A stretch of DNA of 64,000 nucleotides from Deltaproteobacteria bacterium (GTDB taxonomy: Bacteria > Desulfobacterota > Dissulfuribacteria > Dissulfuribacterales > QOAL01): assembly GCA_027028245.1 (NCBI GenBank), contig JALVJO010000038.1:1-64000 (forward strand), read 5' to 3'. Both the position numbers and the translations under genes were made by a program. Positions within the stretch are counted from its first letter, which is position 1, and each line of letters starts with the position of its first letter. The notes beneath the pieces were generated by a model. It was not told where the DNA came from and searched no databases. It was given only the letters and a program-made list of their open reading frames with translations. Shown in pieces: positions 6,994 through 16,247 of this stretch.

Positions 6994-9887
6994 GGCGTTG
7001 CTCTCCTTAGCAGGGTGAGCATTTCATCGGTCCAGGCCACCACATCCTTGACACCTGCGGCAATCAATTCCTTGTAAATCAATTTTCTTAGTTCTCGCTC
7101 CTGGGCCTTGCTCAAAGCCCAGTGGGGAAGCTTCTCAAATGCTGGCTCCAAAGAAGCGGCAAGATGCTCGGCCTTTCCCGCATCAAAGCCCTTCTGCACC
7201 CTGAGCCACCAGGAAACGGCAAAGGCCTCCGGGGAAAGATCACTTTCCTGTCGTTGCTCTTGGGCTTCCTTAAGATCGCGGACCAGCTCGGCGAGGTCCT
7301 GGAGGGCCTGCTGGCTGTTTATTTGCCGTTCCTCAAAGGCGCGACGGATGGCTTCGGCCCGCTCACCAATGGGAATAAGGTGGGGCTGTTCCTTGCCCTT
7401 GGCCTCTACCAGACGGTGAAGCTCTTTGAGAAGATTGAACACCTTGACCGTGTCGGGCCTCTGTTCCTTTACCAGCGCAAGAAGCGCTCCTGCGCCTATT
7501 TCATAGGTTGCCTCCGGTTCATGCACCGCATCGCTAGCCGTATGTCTCTGTACGATCTCGGCGGTCTTTCTAAGAAAGGACTTGTCCACGGGCACATGAG
7601 GTTCGTAGGCGCTTCGCAACAGCCGGTACATTTCAACCAGCCCCTGGTAATCCTCAAGAAAGGGCCGAAGAAAGGGATCGGGCGACAGGATCTCATACAC
7701 CTCTTCAAGCTCGCGGAAGTAGGCATAAAAGGCCTCCCGGCGCTCCTTGTCCAAGAAGTGTTCAAGAACCGCCTCGGCGGCCTTGTCCGCGCTCTTGCCC
7801 GAGGAGATGGGAAGAAACTCGCGCCTGCCCTGCTCCACCAGGTCCGCAAAACGCTCCTTTAGAACATCAAGCCCCTCAACAACGCCTTCCACGTCTTTAG
7901 AATCAAAGGCCAAGGCGCGCTCGAGGTTATCAAAAATCCCCACGAAATCCACGATAAAGCCGTTGGTCTTGCGTCTCCCCTTCTCATCTTCGTAGGGACG
8001 ATTGACGCGGGCAATGGCCTGGAGCAATACATGGTCCCGCATGGGCTTATCCAGATACATGCAGTAGAGAATCGGGGCATCATAGCCGGTAAGAAGCTTT
8101 TCTGTGACAATGAGGATTTGCGGGTTTTCATCGGGCTTACGAAACGCCTTTCGCACGGCAGCCTCTTCGTCGTCGCTCAAGTGGTAGCGCCTAAGTTCGG
8201 CCGGATCGTTATGCCCGCGGCTGATGACCACCCGGCTCATCTCTTTCGGCAGGCACCTGTCCAGGGCCTCCTTGTAGAAACAGCATGCCTCGCGGTCCAC
8301 GGCCACCAAAAAGGCCTTGTAGCCCATGGGCTCAACATACTTACGGAAGTGATCGGCCACGTAGCGGGCAATCATCTCCACCCGTTCCCGGTTCTTAAGC
8401 ATATTCTTGAGGGTGACAGCGCGCTCGAGCACCCTGTTGATCTCGTCGATGTCCGCCACTCCCTCCAAATCCGCAGCGGCCCAGAACTCCTTCTCCATGG
8501 CCTCGCGGTCCACCACCAGGTCGTTGGGCGCCATCTGGTAGTGCAGAGGCACGGTGGTGCCGTCCTGGATGGATTCCCTGATGGAGTACTTGTCAAGATA
8601 ACCGCCAGGATCGCCACCGCCGAAGACCTTAAAGGTGCCCTTTCCGTGGGCACTCTTGTCTATGGGCGTTCCGGTAAAGCCTATAAAAGTAGCGTTTGGC
8701 AAGGCTCCCATCAGGTAGTTGCCAAGATCCCCGCCGGTGGAGCGGTGGGCCTCGTCAACCAGAACGAAGACGTTTTTGCGGGTGTTCAGGTTGGCATCGG
8801 CATCGTCAAACTTGTGGATCATGGAGACGATGAGCCCCCGGGTATCGTCCCGCAGAAGTCGGCGCAGGTGGCGCTTGCTCTTGGCTACGTGTACTCTACC
8901 AAAGCCCACAGCCTCCAAGTTCTGGAAAAGCTGCTGCTGTAGCTCATTTCTGTCCACAATCATCAGCACCGTGGGATTTTCAAAACGCGCATCCTCCAAA
9001 AGACGCTTTGCCACAGTGATCATGGTGTAGGTTTTTCCCGAACCCTGAGTGTGCCAGATGAGCCCGCGGTGCTTGTCTGGCTCACCCGATCGGACAAGGA
9101 CCTTTTCCGCAGCACGCATTTGATGCGGCCGCAGAACCGCCTTTATAAGTTCTCCATCCTTTCGCACAAAAAGGATGTAATCTACCAGCACGCGGAGCAC
9201 CCGTCTTGGCGCCACAAACACCTTTACCAGTGTCTCAAAATCTCCTGCCTGCTCGTCTCGCCAGTTAAAGAGTGCATGGCGCGAGGTATTCCAGGTGGGT
9301 CCGTAAAAGAATTTTATCAGGTGAGTCAGGGCAAAGAGCTGGGCCTGGGCCATCAGTTCCGGCCCCTGCTCGTGATAGCGCCTAATCTGGTCAAGGGCCT
9401 CGGCGATGCCCTCGGGCCTTGTAGCTGCCTTGGTCTCGACCACGATGACCGGAATGCCGTTCACCAATAGTATCACATCGGCGCAGATGGCGGTTCTGCC
9501 GCTAACAAAGCGGAACTCGTCAGTGACGTGAAAGATATTTGCTTCGGGGTACTCCACATCCACAAGGCGGAGGTTCCGCTCTCGGCGCTCAGCCTCCACG
9601 AACACCGTCTTAAGCCCCTTGAGATACTCCCAGGCCTCCAGATTGCCCTCTATATTGGGCCTTACGCCCAGAAGACGGGAAACGACCTCTTCTGCACTGG
9701 CAACCGAATCCACCACGCCAGGATTGAGCCGCTGCAACTGCTCGATAAGCACTGTCCTAAGTACGGGGCTGTCTTCGCCACCGCGGTTCCTCAGTGCCTC
9801 CTCCGGAGGTAGATACGTCCATCCGGCCTCCTCGGCATAGCGGAGAAAAGGGGTTTGCACTGCCTTGCGTTCGCTGCCGATACTCAT
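6990..9887 (-). CDS. hsdR: Type I restriction endonuclease subunit R
   Basis: 965 aa; VIVVETKAA nuclease motif, HTQGSGKTYTMI Walker A, LVDEAHRSTGG, TGTPID, LLTGYDAP helicase motifs. Confidence 0.95.
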   Translation of the reverse strand: MSIGSERKAVQTPFLRYAEEAGWTYLPPEEALRNRGGEDSPVLRTVLIEQLQRLNPGVVDSVASAEEVVSRLLGVRPNIEGNLEAWEYLKGLKTVFVEAERRERNLRLVDVEYPEANIFHVTDEFRFVSGRTAICADVILLVNGIPVIVVETKAATRPEGIAEALDQIRRYHEQGPELMAQAQLFALTHLIKFFYGPTWNTSRHALFNWRDEQAGDFETLVKVFVAPRRVLRVLVDYILFVRKDGELIKAVLRPHQMRAAEKVLVRSGEPDKHRGLIWHTQGSGKTYTMITVAKRLLEDARFENPTVLMIVDRNELQQQLFQNLEAVGFGRVHVAKSKRHLRRLLRDDTRGLIVSMIHKFDDADANLNTRKNVFVLVDEAHRSTGGDLGNYLMGALPNATFIGFTGTPIDKSAHGKGTFKVFGGGDPGGYLDKYSIRESIQDGTTVPLHYQMAPNDLVVDREAMEKEFWAAADLEGVADIDEINRVLERAVTLKNMLKNRERVEMIARYVADHFRKYVEPMGYKAFLVAVDREACCFYKEALDRCLPKEMSRVVISRGHNDPAELRRYHLSDDEEAAVRKAFRKPDENPQILIVTEKLLTGYDAPILYCMYLDKPMRDHVLLQAIARVNRPYEDEKGRRKTNGFIVDFVGIFDNLERALAFDSKDVEGVVEGLDVLKERFADLVEQGRREFLPISSGKSADKAAEAVLEHFLDKERREAFYAYFRELEEVYEILSPDPFLRPFLEDYQGLVEMYRLLRSAYEPHVPVDKSFLRKTAEIVQRHTASDAVHEPEATYEIGAGALLALVKEQRPDTVKVFNLLKELHRLVEAKGKEQPHLIPIGERAEAIRRAFEERQINSQQALQDLAELVRDLKEAQEQRQESDLSPEAFAVSWWLRVQKGFDAGKAEHLAASLEPAFEKLPHWALSKAQERELRKLIYKELIAAGVKDVVAWTDEMLTLLRRATP

Positions 9888-11296
9888 GACTCTACCTCTG
9901 CCTTTTGCTCAAACCGCGCCACAAACTGCGCCGGCAGCCGCCGCCGGGCGGTCATGAGCTCGTTGAGAAGGGAACGAAACACCTCCTCCAGGGCCTTTCT
10001 TTTTGCCTCTTCGGCCTCAATCTTGCGGTCCACCATCTGCAGGATGCGGGCAATTTCGTGTTGTTCAGGCAGGGGCGGGAGGGGGATATCAAAACCCTTA
10101 AGTTTTGTTGCGCTTATATTTGCTTGACTTACTCCCCTTGATGCCAGCATTCTTAGCCTATCCTGTGTTCTTTCGCGGTTAAGGTAGTAATTTAGAAATT
10201 CCGGAACTGAATATTTATTATTCACCACCAACCTAATGAGATAAGAAGCAAAAACGTATTTTCCTTCCAATCCGAACAAAGAAGTTTTTCCTACTAAATC
10301 ATAGCTATTTGTGCGATTGAATAATAGATCGCCTTTCATCAACCGAAATCGCTCGAAAACAGTGTAATCAAGGTCAACGTATTTCAAGTTTGAAATGTCA
10401 ATGTAGCCATTAATAAGGTTATTCATCCTTAAAATTGGGTATTTTCCGGATGTTCCTGCCCGCTCATTCAAGCCATACTGAGTTCCTTTAAGTGCTTCCC
10501 CCAACTTCACCACCCGCCAGTGGGCGGGAATGGAACCAATTTCGGTCTCTTGCATCTCTACCTGATGGACTTGGTCAACGGGAACGGGTCCGTAGGTAAA
10601 GAGGTGGCGCATAAGGCTCTTTTTCAGCTCCCGTGCTGCAGCGATAACCCTCTTGGTGGCTTCCTTTGACTCCTGTACCGTTCGCAGCACATGTGCAATG
10701 GCTTGTTGTTCGGGCAGGGGAGGGAGAGGAATAATTACACTGGTCATAGCTTTCCATGACGTACGGGGGTGGTTAACACCCGTAGTCGTTGCCTTGGCAT
10801 GTTCCAAGACAAAACGCGTATGCATCTGATACGCCAAAAAAAGGGAAGTTAAATATTCTGAGGGTTGGAGAACTAAAATGTCTGTTGAGCAAACACCTGA
10901 CCAATCTGCCAAAGCGGCTTTGTCTAAATAGGGACGCAATTTGCCGTAAAGAATATCTCCTGGTTTGAATATTGCTTTTGCGCTCCGGGTTGTGCACGCA
11001 TGACCAAATTGTTTGATGCGTATCTCTCCCGGCACCAAATGTTCTAGACCGACATACCGAGCTTGAGGCTTATTGGACGGGTGGATGGTTCCCCTCCGTA
11101 AACTCACCACATCACCCAACCGCACCACCCGCCACTCCTCAGGCAAAAGGCCGAGTTCGGTCATCCGGTAGCCCTCGGGCAGGGGCATATCTGTGTTGGC
11201 TCCGCCTGATTTGTTCTGTTTCTGGCATTCCAACTCGTGCCCTCCAGGAGTCACGGCAAATATTTCCTCTGAAGCGCATAAAGATCCCCAAGGCAT
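9884..11296 (-). CDS. hsdS: Type I restriction specificity subunit S (start could be 11188)
   Basis: Two target recognition domains with repeated LPPLPEQ motifs; ATGA overlap with hsdR. Confidence 0.92.
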   Translation of the reverse strand: MPWGSLCASEEIFAVTPGGHELECQKQNKSGGANTDMPLPEGYRMTELGLLPEEWRVVRLGDVVSLRRGTIHPSNKPQARYVGLEHLVPGEIRIKQFGHACTTRSAKAIFKPGDILYGKLRPYLDKAALADWSGVCSTDILVLQPSEYLTSLFLAYQMHTRFVLEHAKATTTGVNHPRTSWKAMTSVIIPLPPLPEQQAIAHVLRTVQESKEATKRVIAAARELKKSLMRHLFTYGPVPVDQVHQVEMQETEIGSIPAHWRVVKLGEALKGTQYGLNERAGTSGKYPILRMNNLINGYIDISNLKYVDLDYTVFERFRLMKGDLLFNRTNSYDLVGKTSLFGLEGKYVFASYLIRLVVNNKYSVPEFLNYYLNRERTQDRLRMLASRGVSQANISATKLKGFDIPLPPLPEQHEIARILQMVDRKIEAEEAKRKALEEVFRSLLNELMTARRRLPAQFVARFEQKAEVES

Positions 11297-13746
11297 TGTT
11301 TCAGATCCCCGGTAGGGGGCACCTCGTGGTCATGAGATCCTGGGTTAAGGCGCTGGCTGATTACGCGCAACTTACCTGGGTGGGAAGAGTCCTTCGTAAG
11401 CATTGGTAAAACTTTGGGTATCAGATAACCCAAAGGTTTACCATCATAGTCGCTCACGCTGGCCGAAGACTCTCCTTTTTCTCGGCGATCCCTGATCAAC
11501 ATCAGTTTGCAGAATCGTTCAGCAGCATCTCTTAGGATCCGAGCCACAGTTTTTCGCATATCTGGATTCGTATTCGAGACATACAAAGTAGCACGCGTGA
11601 GCATGGCATCGAGCGTATCGCTTAGGTTCTCGATTATCGCGCCTTTGGCCGGATCATCCAGGCTTACGATAAAGGTGTCCAAGTCCAAATGTTTGTATCG
11701 TTCCTGGACATCTTTCCACATGCGTTCATCATGGGTGAGAAGGATCACCTGAATTCCGGACTGAATCAGCTCATCAAGAACCCGGTCGACAAAGAAGGCC
11801 CGATGTTCCTCGTCGCTGGCGGGAACGGGATCGTCCAGGATAACAAAGCCCGTTTGCTCCCGGGCACTGCGCGCGAGGAAGGCGGAAAGCCCGAGGCAGT
11901 TGAGCTGCGAGTCGCTGAAAACCGCGACGGCATCCCGCAGAACACCTTGTGAGTCAGCAGCGTCCGGGTTACTGAGACGCGCCTTTAGATCGATGAATCG
12001 CCTGCCGGTGCCGCCGCGTTCGAGGCCGTGGAAGGATGTAGGCTCGTCAGGCCTGAGGAGGTTCCACCAGCGGACGATCTCCTGGCCGAGCTCGGCGAAC
12101 TTGTCATCCAGCACTTTGGCCTTGGCCCTGTCGATGTCCTGAATGGCCTCGTCTACCTCATTCTGGACCGCTCGATAGGCAGCCCGCTCGATAAGCCAAC
12201 GAAGCAGGGCCTCCCGGTTTTCGCACAGGTCGATCAAATCCTGCCAACCTTCTGTTCCTGCCCGTCGATCGACTTCCTGCTTCAAGGCAGCAAGGAGCGG
12301 TTCGACGGCCTGTCGGTAGCGGCCAAAAGCCTTGCAGAACTGCTCAGTAGATTGGAATAGGCCAGTCACTTTCTGACTTAGTTCTACGATCCTTACCTCG
12401 TCGAGATCATCAAGTCGCAGAGAGCCCAACATTGCCTGGAGGGCATAGGCCTTTTCCTGCACGCTTTTCCGTGCTTGTTTGAGGCCGGCAAGGACTTTTT
12501 CCCATGGCGGCACCAGAGCCTCGGCACTGTCGGCGATAAGTTCTTCGAGGGCTTGCTTGTTGCGAGACCAATCCTGCTCCTGCCAGCTCATGGCCGAAGG
12601 GCAGGCGTCCTTTGCCTTGCGGATTGCGGTCTGCGCTACCGTGGGGAGATTATTCAAAACCCGATCAGCTTCTTGTCGGTAGCTTGTAAACTGAGCGTTT
12701 GCTTCGACTTTCTTACGAATCGCGTTGATCCGCTCGGGGGTAAGGGCTTGCGGAGTTTTGCAGACCGGGCAATCGACCGCCTCTTTAGCTTCAGCGATCC
12801 CGGGCACCTTAAGCACTTCCTCGAAAAGCCGCAGGAGTCGGGCTACTTCTTTTTCTACGGCACCCTTTGCGCGAAGGAATGCCTCCAGAGGCTCCTGGAT
12901 ATCTGGCTTTTGCTCCCATGACGGCTCCCTCCTGACGACGAGGTCGTTGATGGGAAAGGTTCGTGCCCGCTGTTGGCCTAAAAGTTCTTTGGCTACAGTT
13001 AGACGTGCTTCAAGTCCATCCGGTACCTGACCGTGGCCTTCAATGATCTGCCCGAGCGTTTCGGCCAGTGCGTTTTCGACCGTGTTCTGAGAAGGTGGCG
13101 AAGTTTCGAGTGGCGCCAATTCGTTGCCGAATTGTGGATTCGATCGGCAACGTTCGTAGGTCGACGTAACATCTCTGGTTGCTTCTATGAGCCGATTCTT
13201 GGCGTCGGCAATCGTTTTCCGTATTTCCTCGAGATCCGAGACTTCCAGAAGCGCCTTGAAATACTCTGTACGCTTCTGCGGTTCGGCGGAGACGACATAT
13301 CGCAACGTGTGGGGCATTAGCACCGGGGCCTCGAGCGGTGGTTGCGAAAGGCGAATGCCGAGGTTTATCAAGTCGTCGGCGGGTTCTCCGTCAACCTTCA
13401 ACTCGCTCTGACAGGGATCCCGACCTGTATAGTCGTGCACTAGGCGACGCTCGATTCGATGCACATGATCCTGTGCATCTTCGATCTCGGCGGCTACAAC
13501 GACTTCTTCGGCTTGAGGAAGATGTGCGTTCCGTAAAGCTTCGGCAAACTCGCGCTTGGCGCTGGCAACCAATTCGCGGCGGACCGTCTTGCCCGTTAGT
13601 AAGAATTCGATGGTCTCGGCAAGGCTCGTCTTGCCTTGGCTATTCGGGCCCCAGATGACGGCCATCGGCCCGCCAAATTCTAGTAACTGAGACTGTGCTC
13701 CAAAGGAGCGGAAGCCTTTAACCTCAAGGCGCCTGATTTTTGCCAT
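11251..13746 (-). CDS. SMC/Rad50-like ATPase with zinc hook, RloC-like
   Basis: WGPNSQGKTSLAETIEFLLTGK Walker A, CPVC hook inside coiled coil, FVILDDPVPASDEEHR Walker B/signature region, C-terminal R-x3-E and NPGSH. Confidence 0.75.
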   Translation of the reverse strand: MAKIRRLEVKGFRSFGAQSQLLEFGGPMAVIWGPNSQGKTSLAETIEFLLTGKTVRRELVASAKREFAEALRNAHLPQAEEVVVAAEIEDAQDHVHRIERRLVHDYTGRDPCQSELKVDGEPADDLINLGIRLSQPPLEAPVLMPHTLRYVVSAEPQKRTEYFKALLEVSDLEEIRKTIADAKNRLIEATRDVTSTYERCRSNPQFGNELAPLETSPPSQNTVENALAETLGQIIEGHGQVPDGLEARLTVAKELLGQQRARTFPINDLVVRREPSWEQKPDIQEPLEAFLRAKGAVEKEVARLLRLFEEVLKVPGIAEAKEAVDCPVCKTPQALTPERINAIRKKVEANAQFTSYRQEADRVLNNLPTVAQTAIRKAKDACPSAMSWQEQDWSRNKQALEELIADSAEALVPPWEKVLAGLKQARKSVQEKAYALQAMLGSLRLDDLDEVRIVELSQKVTGLFQSTEQFCKAFGRYRQAVEPLLAALKQEVDRRAGTEGWQDLIDLCENREALLRWLIERAAYRAVQNEVDEAIQDIDRAKAKVLDDKFAELGQEIVRWWNLLRPDEPTSFHGLERGGTGRRFIDLKARLSNPDAADSQGVLRDAVAVFSDSQLNCLGLSAFLARSAREQTGFVILDDPVPASDEEHRAFFVDRVLDELIQSGIQVILLTHDERMWKDVQERYKHLDLDTFIVSLDDPAKGAIIENLSDTLDAMLTRATLYVSNTNPDMRKTVARILRDAAERFCKLMLIRDRREKGESSASVSDYDGKPLGYLIPKVLPMLTKDSSHPGKLRVISQRLNPGSHDHEVPPTGDLKQCLGDLYALQRKYLP

Positions 13747-13906
13747 GTGTCAGCTCCTGCACCTTCTGTTCCAGGCGCGATTTAAAAAAAGTATCTAGAA
13801 CCCCAGCCCAGTCTTGCCGTTCGGATTTCCTCAGCTGATCCACAAGCTCGTGAGCGAGGCTGTCGTGAGAGAGTTTTCCAAGCAAAAGATCGATGTTCAC
13901 CGTCAT
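13724..13906 (-). CDS. 60-aa small protein between hsdM and the SMC-like gene
   Basis: ATGA overlap with the hsdM stop and 23-nt overlap with the ATPase start; MTVNIDLLLGKLSHDSLAHELVDQLRKSERQDWAGVLDTFFKSRLEQKVQELTHGKNQAP. Confidence 0.6.
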   Translation of the reverse strand: MTVNIDLLLGKLSHDSLAHELVDQLRKSERQDWAGVLDTFFKSRLEQKVQELTHGKNQAP

Positions 13907-15495
13907 GACTCATTCCTCTCCAAAACCAATCCCAGCGTCCGCAACACCTCATCCAGCTCCCGGTCCGCCTCTGTGCGCTCTTCCTCGGTCTCCTTAAGCA
14001 GTACAACCGCCTCTTCCAGGGGCAGGACTTCCTCCACGTCGTTGATGGCCACATAGCGACTGGGGGAAAGGTTGTAATCGTTGCGGGCCGCCTTTTCCTT
14101 GCTTATGACCTCCGACAGCCCTTCCTCTGCCTTCCACTCATGATAGAGCTGGTCGATGGTCTCAATATGCTTATCTGCCAGATAGTTTTTGGGCCGCCCC
14201 TTGGAAAAGAGCTTGCTGGCATTTATGAGCAGGATTTCACCTGGATGCCGCTTCTTGCGGTTGATCACGATAATGATGCCGGGTGCTGTAGTATTGTAGA
14301 ACAGGTTTTCCGGAAGAAGCAGCACGGCCTCGATAAGGTCGGCCTCCACGAAGGCCTTTCGGATGTCCCTCTCGCGGTTTGAACCCTGGTTGCCACTTCC
14401 GCGTGAGACCGCGCCAGTGTCCAGCACCACGGCCATGCGCCCTGAGTCGTTGAGCGAGGCGAGCATGTGCTGGAGCCATCCCCAATCTGCAGTCGATGCG
14501 GGCGGAATGCCAAAGCGGAAACGCTCGTAGGAGTCGTGTTCATAGACATCCACCGGAAAGTCCTGGTTCCACATGGGATTTGCCGTGACGAGTTCAAAGC
14601 GCATCAAGTGACCGGCGGAGTCGCGCAAGGCAGGCTTGCGCATGGTGTCGCCCAGGCGGATATCGGCTTCCATATCGTGGATAACCGCGTTCATGCGCGC
14701 CATGGCAAAGGTGGCCGGGTTGATCTCCTGGCCGAAAAGGCGAAGAGGTGCGTATTTGGATGGCAGGCGGCGATGGCCGTTTTCTTTCTCCCCGTGGGTT
14801 TCCAAAAGACGTAGGTGGCACTTGATGAGAAGACCACCACTGCCGCAGCAGGGATCATACACTGTCATTCCCGGTTTCGGCTCCAATATACGGGCCATAA
14901 GCACCGCAACCTCCCGCGGGGTGTAGAACTCTCCGGCGCTCTGCCCCTGACCCTCAGCGAATTTTCTAAGCAGATATTCATAGGCCCGGCCGAGGATGTC
15001 CGGTTCGACATCCTTCAGACCCAGGCGGTGGCGGGAGAGCACATCCACCAGATTGGCAAGGTACTCGTCGGGCACTATACGCTGTCCGGCTGTGGTGGCG
15101 TTAAAGTCCACCAGGTCGATGACGCCCTGAAGACGCGGGTTTTCTCGCGCCACAACCCGAACCGCATCGGTCAGGTACTGGCCAAGGCCAGCGGTCTGCT
15201 TACGTATGTTGGACCAGCGGGCATGTTCGGGGATGTAGAAGCGCACAGAGCCGCCTCCGCTGGCGATGACGCCGCGTTCGCGCTCCTCCTCCACTATGCG
15301 CACTGCAATATCCCGGCTGCCGTACTCCTCGGCCAAGCGTGTAAGCTCATCGTCGAAGACATCAGAAAGCCGTTTCAGAAAGACCAGCGGCAGGATGTAG
15401 TCCTTGAACTTGGGCGCATCAACTGGCCCGCGAATGGCACAGGCCGCATCCCATAGCCAGGATTCCAAGGTGGAGATGTCAAGTTGTGCCGCCAT
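13903..15495 (-). CDS. hsdM: Type I restriction-modification DNA methyltransferase subunit M
   Basis: GEFYTPREVAVLMARIL, YDPCCGSGGLL and NPMW (NPPF-equivalent) motifs. Confidence 0.95.
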   Translation of the reverse strand: MAAQLDISTLESWLWDAACAIRGPVDAPKFKDYILPLVFLKRLSDVFDDELTRLAEEYGSRDIAVRIVEEERERGVIASGGGSVRFYIPEHARWSNIRKQTAGLGQYLTDAVRVVARENPRLQGVIDLVDFNATTAGQRIVPDEYLANLVDVLSRHRLGLKDVEPDILGRAYEYLLRKFAEGQGQSAGEFYTPREVAVLMARILEPKPGMTVYDPCCGSGGLLIKCHLRLLETHGEKENGHRRLPSKYAPLRLFGQEINPATFAMARMNAVIHDMEADIRLGDTMRKPALRDSAGHLMRFELVTANPMWNQDFPVDVYEHDSYERFRFGIPPASTADWGWLQHMLASLNDSGRMAVVLDTGAVSRGSGNQGSNRERDIRKAFVEADLIEAVLLLPENLFYNTTAPGIIIVINRKKRHPGEILLINASKLFSKGRPKNYLADKHIETIDQLYHEWKAEEGLSEVISKEKAARNDYNLSPSRYVAINDVEEVLPLEEAVVLLKETEEERTEADRELDEVLRTLGLVLERNES

Positions 15496-15638
15496 TTATA
15501 AGTTTTCTCCTTGGTTCGTATTTAGAACAGTTAATATTACCATGTTTAACTTCTGTAGAATCTTTCTATTCGGATGTAGATATATGATACTAATTTTGTG
15601 CTTTTTTTATGTAACCGTAGAATTGTTAAAAGTTGATA

Positions 15639-15732
15639 TTTACCAGCTTTATACTGCTATTTACTGGTATATTGCCGTTGTTTACCAGTTTTTACCATGA
15701 TATTACTGGTAAATACCAGCATATTGCCGGTA
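15639..15732. promoter_or_regulatory. Array of TACCAG/CTGGTA half-sites upstream of hsdM
   Basis: Two ~42-bp imperfect tandem units (15639-15680, 15681-15722), each with TTTACCAG...TACTGGTA, followed by TACCAGC and GCCGGTA. Confidence 0.6.
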
Positions 15733-16126
15733 CGAGCTGGCAGTCAATGCACCTGGCCGTCGGCCGGGTGAACAACCAGAAAATCCATGATCTTCCTTAT
15801 TCTGATGAATCCGGCCACCTATTCTGCCGTAGGCGGCACTTGTGTTTCCAGTTTTACTTAGTGGCCGGTTTGGGTCAAGTTTTTCTGTTTTTTCCTGCGA
15901 TTCTCCTTTCAATGTAAGCGTGTAGGCGTTGTGAACTATTCGGTCCATCATGGCATCTGCCAGTGTGGAATCCTCAAACCTCGAATGCCATTATGTCCAG
16001 GGCTTCCACGGCTGCCTTTTTCCTGAACCTTGCCTTTCTGGTCCGGGCTGCAAGGCGCTTTTCCTGCCTGTATGTCCATCCCCTGTCTAAGAGAAAGCCA
16101 AACCTGTCATCGAACTGAAATTTGTT
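15705..16126 (-). pseudogene. IS21-family IstB remnant, internally deleted
   Basis: [46 protein letters not shown] (N-terminal part) then, in another frame, [31 protein letters not shown] (IstB C-terminus). Confidence 0.8.
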
Positions 16127-16247
16127 ATATTCAGAAAGCGCCTGACAACGGCATAGATGCGGCTGTTCGCGAGTAGATACACAAGCAAAGGGCGGCCAGC
16201 TGAATTGCTTAGGCAAATATTATACTCGGATACTTTAAAATTTGAGA

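Noticed and set aside
8031-8942. 303-aa plus-strand ORF
   Set aside because: Antisense to hsdR, whose motifs are unambiguous; long antisense ORF from GC-rich codon bias.
15639-15732. Short repeats as a possible CRISPR array
   Set aside because: Only two imperfect units of 42 bp with internal dyads and no spacer pattern; operator array fits better.
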